Source of the DNA: CAZVRZ01 sp964629965
GTDB lineage: Bacteria; Chloroflexota; Anaerolineae; Anaerolineales; UBA4823
Assembly: GCA_964629965.1 (NCBI GenBank)
Contig: CAZVRZ010000151.1
Coordinates: 1 to 12,468, forward strand
DNA: 12,468 nt
Direction of reading: 5' to 3'
Made by a program: the position numbers and the translations under genes. The notes under the pieces were generated by a model that was given only the letters and a program-made list of their open reading frames with translations, searched no databases and was not told the DNA's origin. The first letter of the stretch is position 1. Each line of letters starts with the position of its first letter. Positions 7,259 through 12,468 of this stretch are shown here, in pieces.

Positions 7259-8757
7259 TGTCGAAAAAATATTTCTTGGGAATTGATATCTCTACAACCG
7301 GAGCGAAAGCCCTATTGATCGATTCGTCGGGAGATGTGATCGGTAGTGCCACGACTGCTTTGACTTTATCGACCCCGAAACCGTTATGGTCCGAGCAAAA
7401 CCCAGAGGATTGGTGGCAAGGAGTGGCCAATAGCATTCGCCTGGCTTTGAAAAAAGCTGACCTGAGGGGGGATCAAGTAGCAGCTGTGGGAATGACTGGC
7501 CAAATGCATGGCCTGGTGATGTTGGATGGCGCTGGAAAGGTGTTGCGCCCAGCCATTCTGTGGAATGACCAGCGGACTGGAGCCCAGTGTGATGAAATCC
7601 GGGCACGCTTGGGTTTTGAGCGCCTGATCCAAATTACTGGAAACAATGCTTTAACTGGCTTTACTGCCCCCAAAATATTGTGGGTACAGCAGAACGAACC
7701 GGAGATATTTGCTCGCACTGAGCACATCTTGTTGCCCAAGGACTATATTCGTTTCCGTTTGACTGGTGAGTATGCTACGGATCGGGCTGGGGGTTCTGGA
7801 ACTATCCTCTTCGATTTGAAAGCCCGGACCTGGTCGCCCGAGGTTATTAAGACGCTAGAGATACCGGAGCGCTGGCTGCCGCCTACATTTGAGGGGCCAG
7901 AAATAACTTCCAGGGTGAACCAGCAAGCAGCGGCCTCGACCGGCTTGGCAGTGGGCACCCCGGTGATGGCCGGCGGTGGAGACCAGGCTGCCCAGGCGGT
8001 AGGGGTTGGCGCTGTCCGACCGGGTATTGTTGCCCTGACGCTGGGTACATCTGGAGTCGTTTTTGCCACCACAGATGCGCCTCATGTGGAGCCGCAGGGA
8101 CGCTTACATGCTTTTTGTCATTCTGTTCCTGGGCGCTGGCATTTTATGGGCGTGATGCTAAGCGCAGCCGGCAGTTTACAGTGGTATCGTGATACTCTTG
8201 CGGCGGGCATTGGTTTTGATGATCTGCTTGCGCCTGCCGCTGATATTCCCATTGGTAGCGAAGGTTTGCTATTCTTACCCTATCTAACGGGTGAGCGAAC
8301 GCCTCACCCAGATCCTCTGGCGCGGGCGGCCTTTATTGGCTTGACCGTTCGCCACTCTCAGGCTCATATGAGCCGGGCGGTACTGGAAGGTGTCGCGTTT
8401 GGCTTGCGAGATAGTTTTGAGCTGATCAAGACTGCTGGACATGTAAAAGTAGACCAGGTGCGGGTTTCTGGAGGAGGAGCTAAGAGCCCACTCTGGCGGC
8501 AGATCCTGGCGAACGTATTTGATGCTGAGTTGGTCACGGTGAACACCACCGAGGGAGCGGCTTATGGTGCGGCTTTGTTGGCTGGTGTAGGAGTGGGCGT
8601 ATGGAAAGATGTGGATACGGCCTGCAGTGAGACTATCCGTATCACCGGGCAAACCGCTCCGCAAGCAGAGTCGGTGCGGCGATATCAGTATTTCTATGAT
8701 CAGTACCGCTTGCTGTATCCGGCGCTCAAAGATATTTTCCCGGCTCTGGCTGGCTAA
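7258..8757 (+). CDS. xylB: xylulokinase (FGGY carbohydrate kinase)
   Basis: A 499-residue cytoplasmic kinase of the FGGY family, predicted to phosphorylate D-xylulose to D-xylulose 5-phosphate for the pentose phosphate pathway. It shows the N-terminal phosphate-binding loop GIDISTTGAK (8-17), the xylulokinase substrate motif MTGQMHG (79-85), ILWNDQR (100-106), the catalytic-base Asp D242 in GGGDQAA, LTLGTSGVV (260-268), LSAAGSLQWYRD (301-312), PYLTGERTPH (341-350) and the ATP-binding SGGGAKSPLW (404-413). Length is normal for XylB. I chose ATG 7258 because AGGAG at 7245-7249 gives an 8-nt spacer; the in-frame TTG at 7240 lies upstream of that site. Only 28 nt separate it from the HD-GYP gene and no terminator is visible, so co-transcription is possible. 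No xylose isomerase gene (xylA) is in the window. Other FGGY substrates are less likely given MTGQMHG. Confidence 0.93.
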   Translation: MSKKYFLGIDISTTGAKALLIDSSGDVIGSATTALTLSTPKPLWSEQNPEDWWQGVANSIRLALKKADLRGDQVAAVGMTGQMHGLVMLDGAGKVLRPAILWNDQRTGAQCDEIRARLGFERLIQITGNNALTGFTAPKILWVQQNEPEIFARTEHILLPKDYIRFRLTGEYATDRAGGSGTILFDLKARTWSPEVIKTLEIPERWLPPTFEGPEITSRVNQQAAASTGLAVGTPVMAGGGDQAAQAVGVGAVRPGIVALTLGTSGVVFATTDAPHVEPQGRLHAFCHSVPGRWHFMGVMLSAAGSLQWYRDTLAAGIGFDDLLAPAADIPIGSEGLLFLPYLTGERTPHPDPLARAAFIGLTVRHSQAHMSRAVLEGVAFGLRDSFELIKTAGHVKVDQVRVSGGGAKSPLWRQILANVFDAELVTVNTTEGAAYGAALLAGVGVGVWKDVDTACSETIRITGQTAPQAESVRRYQYFYDQYRLLYPALKDIFPALAG

Positions 8758-8784
8758 TATTGGCGTGACAGCCGTTTCTTTTTT
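8748..8784 (+). terminator. probable intrinsic terminator after xylB
   Basis: GGCTG (8748-8752) can pair with CAGCC (8769-8773), with a small inner helix GCTA/TGGC around the xylB stop codon. The stem is followed by a T-rich stretch at 8775-8784. The outer stem is only 5 bp, so strength is uncertain, but the position between xylB and a separate dnaX promoter fits a transcription boundary. Confidence 0.42.
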
Positions 8785-8818
8785 CGTGCTTGATCAAGAT
8801 GCAAAAGTTGGATCGTAG

Positions 8819-8847
8819 TTGACCGCGGCTAGGCTCTTTGGTACACT
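8819..8847 (+). promoter_or_regulatory. sigma-70 promoter of dnaX, predicted leaderless
   Basis: TTGACC (8819-8824) and TACACT (8842-8847) are 17 nt apart, and TGG just before the -10 makes it an extended -10 promoter. Transcription should start about 6-8 nt after the -10, which falls on or next to the dnaX ATG at 8854. No Shine-Dalgarno sequence is present between the -10 and the ATG, which agrees with a leaderless mRNA. Confidence 0.7.
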
Positions 8848-8853
8848 CTAAAT

Positions 8854-10428
8854 ATGTCTCAAGCGTTATATCTTAAATGGCGTCCCCATCGCTGGGAACA
8901 CGTAGTTGGGCAAGAACACGTGGTGCAGACACTGCGTAACGCAGTCGCCTCGGATCGTTTTGCCCATGCGCAATTGTTTGCCGGCCCACGAGGCACCGGC
9001 AAAACAACTACAGCGCGGTTATTGGCTAAGGCGGTAAACTGCCTTGATGCCGACCTTGCCTCCCGTCCTTGTGATGCTTGTCAGCACTGCCTGGCGGTCA
9101 ACCAGGGACGCTTTTTGGACCTGATTGAAATTGACGCAGCCTCGAATACCAGCGTGGAAGACGTGCGCGATTTGCGCGATAAGATCAACTTTTCACCCAA
9201 CCAGGGGCGTTTCAAGGTATACATTATCGACGAAGTACACATGCTTTCAACGGCAGCTTTCAATGCCCTGTTGAAAACGCTGGAAGAACCTCCCCCCCAT
9301 GCGATTTTTATCCTGGCAACTACCGAAGTGCATAAGATTCCTGCCACAGTGCTTTCGCGCTGCCAGCGCCATGAATTCCGGCGTATCCCTATCCATGATA
9401 TTGTGGCTTATTTGAAAAGAATCATTGAGGGTGAAAGTATCCAGATTGAGTCAGAAGCGCTCACACTGGTTGCCAGGCAAGCTACTGGAGCCATGCGAGA
9501 TGCGATCTCCTTGCTAGATCAGTTATCATCGGCCGGCAAGCCCGTTACCCTGGAGATGGCCCAGGCAATATTGGGAACTGCGACCAGCCAATCTGTCCTG
9601 GATGTACTGGATACTGTGTTCAAGCACGAACCAGCTAGAGGTTTGGATGTCATTCATCTTGCCCTGGATGCGGGCAGCGACCCGCGTCAGTTCGCTCGCC
9701 AGTTTGTAGAATATTTGCGCAACCTGTTGATGGTAAGGATGGGGAACGCTGATCAGGTGGAAACCACGCCCGAATTGCGTTTGCAGATGGCGCAGCATGC
9801 CCATGCGGTGGATGTGGCCGAATTAATGCGTCTGATCAAGGTGTTCAACCAGGCTGCCACAGAAGCGCGTTCTGCCTGGATGCCGGCGCTTTCTTTGGAA
9901 ATGGCCTATATCGAAGCCTTGGAACCCGCTGGTGGGCCTGTTTTGCATGAGCAAGCCCCTGTCTTGCCCAGGCCTGTTCGGGTGGCTGCGAAACCAACCG
10001 TGAAAGTTGATCGACGGCCGCCTGCGCCAGAAGATGCTGAAGCCGATCAGGCGGCGGATGCCGAGTTGGAGGTTATGGACCCGCAATCGGCTCGCCTGTT
10101 GGAAGAGCATTGGCGCGCGATCCTGGCGCAGACCCGGCAATTAAGCCCTAAAACCTACGGATTGTTGAATTCGTGTAAGTCTCGTCATTTAAAAGACAAT
10201 GTGCTCACGTTGGGGCTTGCGAGCGATGTTCTGACGGCGCAGATGGAGAAAAATGATAACCTGGAGATAATCCAGAAGGCGCTTAGCCAGGTTCTGAATC
10301 AAGATATCATAGTTCGTTGTATTACAACGACAGGCAAGCAGACCACGCCTCCGCCAGGCGTAGATAGCGACGGTATGGTTGCATCAGCCTTGCGCGATCT
10401 GGGCGGAGAAATAGTGGATGTTCAATAA
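8854..10428 (+). CDS. dnaX: DNA polymerase III subunit gamma/tau
   Basis: A 524-residue clamp-loader ATPase of the replisome; it loads the sliding clamp and organises polymerase III. Domains: AAA+ ATPase (about 15-180) with Walker A GPRGTGKT (44-51), zinc cysteines C63, C73, C76 and C79, Walker B IIDEVH (124-129), LLKTLEEPP (139-147) and arginine finger R169 in SRC; lid (about 180-240); collar (about 245-355); a Pro/Ala/Glu-rich linker (about 358-408); and a C-terminal domain (about 410-490) of the type seen in many non-proteobacterial DnaX proteins. There is no A-rich slippery run like those that produce the short gamma form in E. coli or Thermus, so a single product is expected. The start is set by conserved residues (YLKWRP at 6-11) and by the promoter directly upstream. 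The downstream partners ybaB and recR are classic neighbours. Confidence 0.97.
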   Translation: MSQALYLKWRPHRWEHVVGQEHVVQTLRNAVASDRFAHAQLFAGPRGTGKTTTARLLAKAVNCLDADLASRPCDACQHCLAVNQGRFLDLIEIDAASNTSVEDVRDLRDKINFSPNQGRFKVYIIDEVHMLSTAAFNALLKTLEEPPPHAIFILATTEVHKIPATVLSRCQRHEFRRIPIHDIVAYLKRIIEGESIQIESEALTLVARQATGAMRDAISLLDQLSSAGKPVTLEMAQAILGTATSQSVLDVLDTVFKHEPARGLDVIHLALDAGSDPRQFARQFVEYLRNLLMVRMGNADQVETTPELRLQMAQHAHAVDVAELMRLIKVFNQAATEARSAWMPALSLEMAYIEALEPAGGPVLHEQAPVLPRPVRVAAKPTVKVDRRPPAPEDAEADQAADAELEVMDPQSARLLEEHWRAILAQTRQLSPKTYGLLNSCKSRHLKDNVLTLGLASDVLTAQMEKNDNLEIIQKALSQVLNQDIIVRCITTTGKQTTPPPGVDSDGMVASALRDLGGEIVDVQ

Positions 10429-10442
10429 CTTTGGAGGAAAAG

Positions 10443-10778
10443 ATGGCCAAGGGTTTTAAAGGACCGAAGATGCAGAATCAAATGGGGATGCTCAGCCAAT
10501 TGCAGAAAATGCAAGAGCAGCTCCAGCAGGCACAGGATCATTTAGCAGACGAAACCGTCACACATACGGCAGGTGGTGGGGCGGTAAAGATTGTGGTTAC
10601 CGGCGATCAGCAGCTTAAATCGATTGAGATTGACCCATCATTATTACAAGAGAACGATGTTGAAATGATCCAGGATCTGCTGCTGGCGGCGGTGAACGGT
10701 GCGCTGGATGCATCTCGCAAGATGGCGATGGATCGGCTGGGCCCGCTGGCGGGAGGTATACCTGGATTGCCATTTTAG
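10443..10778 (+). CDS. ybaB: YbaB/EbfC family nucleoid-associated protein
   Basis: A small 111-residue DNA-binding protein of the YbaB/EbfC family. These form dimers with a tweezer-like shape that bind DNA and help organise the nucleoid. The N-terminal amphipathic helix is Gln- and Met-rich (about 9-37, MLSQLQKMQEQLQQAQ), followed by a beta region with the family signature GGGAVKIVVTGDQQLKSIEIDP (about 46-67) and a C-terminal helix LLLAAVNGALDASRKMA (about 78-94). ATG 10443 is chosen because GGAGG at 10433-10437 gives a 5-nt spacer; an in-frame TTG at 10431 precedes that site and is unlikely. The gene begins 14 nt after dnaX and ends 12 nt before recR, the standard dnaX-ybaB-recR arrangement. 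Confidence 0.95.
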   Translation: MAKGFKGPKMQNQMGMLSQLQKMQEQLQQAQDHLADETVTHTAGGGAVKIVVTGDQQLKSIEIDPSLLQENDVEMIQDLLLAAVNGALDASRKMAMDRLGPLAGGIPGLPF

Positions 10779-10790
10779 TGTTGAGATGTT

Positions 10791-11399
10791 ATGAACCTGC
10801 CTGCGCCTCTTCAAAATCTGATCAATGCCTTTTCACGGTTGCCGGGGATTGGACCGAAATCGGCCTCCCGGCTCACCTTTTATTTATTGACCGCTCCCGA
10901 TGATCTATCAGCCGACCTGGCGGATGCCTTGCGGCTGTTAAAAAGCAGCATCACCCATTGCCAGGTGTGTTTTAGTATTACTACGGCGGGCCAGGTGGAA
11001 TGTGAAATTTGTGCAGATGAGCGGCGTGATAGTCGCCAGGTATGTGTGGTCGAAGAGCCATCGGATGTATTAGCCCTGGAGCGAACGGGAGTTTATCAGG
11101 GGCGCTACCATGTCTTGCATGGTGCTTTATCTCCGATAGAAGGAGTAGGGCCCGAAGACCTGATGATGCGCGAGTTGCTCGATCGAGTGGCAGCCGGTGG
11201 TATCGAAGAGATCATATTGGCAACCAATCCAAGCATGGAGGGAGATGCGACGGCGATGTATCTACAGCGCCAATTAGCCCCAACGGCGGTGCACGTAACG
11301 CGCCTGGCCCGCGGTTTGCCGGTGGGGGGTGATTTGGAGTATGCAGATCAAGGGACTTTATCGCGTGCTTTGTTAGGAAGGCAGGAAATGGGCCATTAA
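10791..11399 (+). CDS. recR: recombination mediator RecR
   Basis: A 202-residue protein that acts with RecF/RecO in loading RecA at gaps and in recombinational repair. The order is: helix-hairpin-helix RLPGIGPKSASRL (16-28), a zinc motif with C57, C60, C71 and C74, a Toprim domain starting at VCVVEEPSDVLALE (84-97) with HVLHGALSPIEGVGP (107-121) and ATNPSMEGDATAMYL (144-158), and the C-terminal LARGLPVGGDLEYADQGTL (172-190). The spacing between the two cysteine pairs is 10 residues where E. coli and Bacillus RecR have 8. ATG 10791 is the first in-frame start after a TGA at 10782; its ribosome binding site is weak (TTGAG), so translation probably depends on coupling with ybaB. No clear terminator separates it from the rRNA promoter that begins 35 nt later. 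Confidence 0.96.
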   Translation: MNLPAPLQNLINAFSRLPGIGPKSASRLTFYLLTAPDDLSADLADALRLLKSSITHCQVCFSITTAGQVECEICADERRDSRQVCVVEEPSDVLALERTGVYQGRYHVLHGALSPIEGVGPEDLMMRELLDRVAAGGIEEIILATNPSMEGDATAMYLQRQLAPTAVHVTRLARGLPVGGDLEYADQGTLSRALLGRQEMGH

Positions 11400-11434
11400 G
11401 TTCAGGTAATTTCCAAAATTGGTCTAAAATTCCC

Positions 11435-11462
11435 TTGACAAGGGGATGAATTGTTGTATAAT
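11435..11462 (+). promoter_or_regulatory. rRNA operon promoter P1
   Basis: TTGACA (11435-11440) and TATAAT (11457-11462) match both consensus hexamers exactly with a 16-nt spacer. A/T tracts at about 11409-11431 could act as an UP element. The -35 hexamer is inside the inverted repeat CCCTTG-A-CAAGGG (11432-11444). The predicted start of transcription is near 11468-11470, about 300 nt upstream of the 16S gene. The site begins 35 nt after recR. Confidence 0.85.
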
Positions 11463-11521
11463 CGCTGAGCACTTTGAAACAAGATAGATCTCGCCCCACG
11501 GGGAAGATCGCTAAAAACCAA

Positions 11522-11617
11522 ATAGAGACGCCTCTGCGTCAGAGACTAGAGTAAAAATACTACACAGTCTGACGTGCCGATGTTGGGAATAAAGGACATC
11601 GGCAGTTTAGTCTCTAT
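11522..11617 (+). other. structured rRNA leader between P1 and P2
   Basis: This untranslated segment can fold into nested helices. ATAGAGAC (11522-11529) pairs with GTCTCTAT (11610-11617) as a closing stem. Inside, TGCCGATGT (11575-11583) pairs perfectly with ACATCGGCA (11596-11604) around a 12-nt loop. CGTCAGA (11537-11543) can pair with TCTGACG (11568-11574), or alternatively CTCTG-CGT-CAGAG (11532-11544) forms a small hairpin. No open reading frame is evident. It may be an RNA element acting in leader antitermination or processing, or supercoiling-sensitive DNA between promoters; the role is unknown. Confidence 0.5.
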
Positions 11618-11622
11618 GGGCC

Positions 11623-11651
11623 TTGACAGGCAGTTGGTGCGGTGGTAAAAT
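11623..11651 (+). promoter_or_regulatory. rRNA operon promoter P2
   Basis: TTGACA (11623-11628) and TAAAAT (11646-11651) are 17 nt apart, with TGG directly before the -10 giving an extended -10. The segment after the -10 is very GC-rich (CCCGCCCGC, 11652-11660), like the discriminators of growth-rate and stringently controlled rRNA promoters in other bacteria. The predicted start is near 11658. Confidence 0.75.
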
Positions 11652-11768
11652 CCCGCCCGCTTGGTAAACAGGACCTTAACAACTGAAGAGTGAAAAGAGA
11701 AGTTATGCACAGTCGTTCTTGAGAGTATTTAACTCAAATTCGAAGCAAACACATAAAGTGTGAACTTT
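11652..11768 (+). other. 16S rRNA proximal leader
   Basis: This region between P2 and the mature 16S end has no gene. It holds a weak boxA-like stretch, GTTCTTGAGAG (11715-11725), resembling the TGTTCTTTGA antitermination box of Gram-positive bacteria with one base missing. A short inverted repeat TTGAG/CTCAA (11719-11723, 11733-11737) overlaps it. The 5' arm of the RNase III processing stem should lie here, but its 3' partner is beyond the window. Confidence 0.35.
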
Positions 11769-12468
11769 TTGGCGGAGAGTTTGATCCTGGCTCAGGATAA
11801 ACGCTGGCGGCGTGCCTAATACATGTAAGTCGTACGGAGAGTTTGTAGCAATACGAACTCTTAGTGGCGAATGGGTGAGTAACGCGTTGGTGACCTGCCC
11901 CGAAGAGGGGGATAGCAGTTCGAAAGGACTGATAATACCCCATGTGGTCGTAGGGTTTAGAATCTCTACGTCTAAAGGAGTGATCCGCTTTGGGAGGGGC
12001 CTGCGTCCCATCAGCTAGTTGGTAGGGTAATGGCCTACCAAGGCTATGACGGGTAGGGGACCTGAGAGGGTGACCCCCCACACTGGCACTGAAACACGGG
12101 CCAGACACCTACGGGTGGCAGCAGTAGGGAATATTGCACAATGGGCGAAAGCCTGATGCAGCAACGCCGCGTGCGCGATGAAGGCCTTCGGGTTGTAAAG
12201 CGCTTTTCGGGGAGATGAGGAAGGACAGTATCCCCGGAATAAGGCTCGGCTAACTACGTGCCAGCAGCCGCGGTAACACGTAGGAGCCAAGCGTTATCCG
12301 AATTCACTGGGCGTAAAGCGCGTGTAGGCGGCTTGGTAAGTTGGATGTGAAAGCTCCTGGCTCAACTGGGAGAGGACGTTCAATACTGTCGGGCTCGAGG
12401 ATGGTAGAGGGAGGTGGAATTCCCGGTGTAGTGGTGAAATGCGTAGATATCGGGAGGAACACCAGTGG
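11769..12468 (+). rRNA. rrs: 16S ribosomal RNA, 5' part (cut by window end)
   Basis: AGAGTTTGATCCTGGCTCAG (11776-11795) aligns with E. coli position 8 onward, placing the mature 5' end near 11769. The universal 530 loop GTGCCAGCAGCCGCGGTAA is at 12258-12276, and GTAAAGCG and GTGAAATGCGTAGA occur further on. The window ends near E. coli position 720, so slightly under half of the gene is present. The distance from position 8 to position 515 is about 25 nt shorter than in E. coli, mostly from a short V3 hairpin (about 12205-12240). At 12105-12122 the sequence is ACACCTACGGGTGGCAGC, with a paired change compared with most bacteria. Together these suggest Chloroflexota, Anaerolineae. Short open frames on either strand here are not genes. 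Confidence 0.97.

Noticed and set aside
211..8664. Many minus-strand open frames of 60-133 codons within the protein genes
   Set aside because: All lie opposite well-supported genes with clear family motifs, lack recognisable domains, and are shadows of the coding frames.
8854..10428. Programmed frameshift in dnaX producing a short gamma form
   Set aside because: No A-rich slippery heptamer or long A run was found; the longest A run (in GAGAAAAATG, near 10246) has five residues and lies in the C-terminal domain.
10431..10442. TTG start for ybaB
   Set aside because: The GGAGG ribosome binding site lies inside the extension and serves ATG 10443.
11703..12290. Open reading frames on both strands across the rRNA region
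   Set aside because: They overlap the rRNA leader and the 16S gene, lack ribosome binding sites, and are chance frames in structured RNA sequence.

Overview
The window looks like a chromosomal segment of a bacterium of the phylum Chloroflexota, most likely class Anaerolineae. The main basis is the partial 16S rRNA gene at the right end. It has a very short V3 hairpin, and its helix around E. coli 338-355 carries the ACACCT/GGTGGC variant instead of the usual ACTCCT/GGAGGC. This taxonomic call is recognition from memory, not a database result. All genes are on the + strand, and I see no phage, transposon, CRISPR or tRNA.

Layout. Positions 1-111 hold two short inverted repeats and the ribosome binding site of uxaC. 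uxaC (112-1539) encodes uronate isomerase. A 114-nt gap follows with a perfect 10-bp inverted repeat. Next comes a compact four-gene signalling cassette at 1654-7229: a single-domain response regulator, a predicted seven-helix membrane histidine kinase (7TM-PAS-GAF-HisKA-HATPase), a second single-domain response regulator paralogous to the first, and a REC-REC-PAS-GAF-HD-GYP protein predicted to hydrolyse cyclic di-GMP. xylB (xylulokinase, 7258-8757) follows only 28 nt later and ends at a probable terminator. Then comes the housekeeping cluster dnaX-ybaB-recR (8854-11399). The last part (11400-12468) is a ribosomal RNA promoter/leader region with two strong tandem promoters, followed by the first ~700 nt of the 16S rRNA gene.

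How the genes may work together. uxaC and xylB are consistent with use of plant-polymer sugars (uronic acids and xylose). Between them sits a signalling set with one kinase and four receiver domains (two free-standing, two on the HD-GYP protein). Its only visible effector is the HD-GYP phosphodiesterase, so the likely output is lower cyclic di-GMP, perhaps combined with competition for phosphoryl groups among the receivers. The kinase signal is unknown. An 8-bp motif, GTATACAA, occurs in both arms of the inverted repeat before the cassette and again at the xylB start, which raises a weak possibility of shared control. dnaX, ybaB and recR form the familiar replication/repair cluster. dnaX has a strong promoter so close to its ATG that its mRNA is predicted to be leaderless.

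The points most worth following are the kinase/multi-receiver/HD-GYP cassette, the degenerate second receiver of the HD-GYP protein, the perfect inverted repeat at 1564-1595, the leaderless dnaX promoter, and the tandem rRNA promoters with a foldable spacer.
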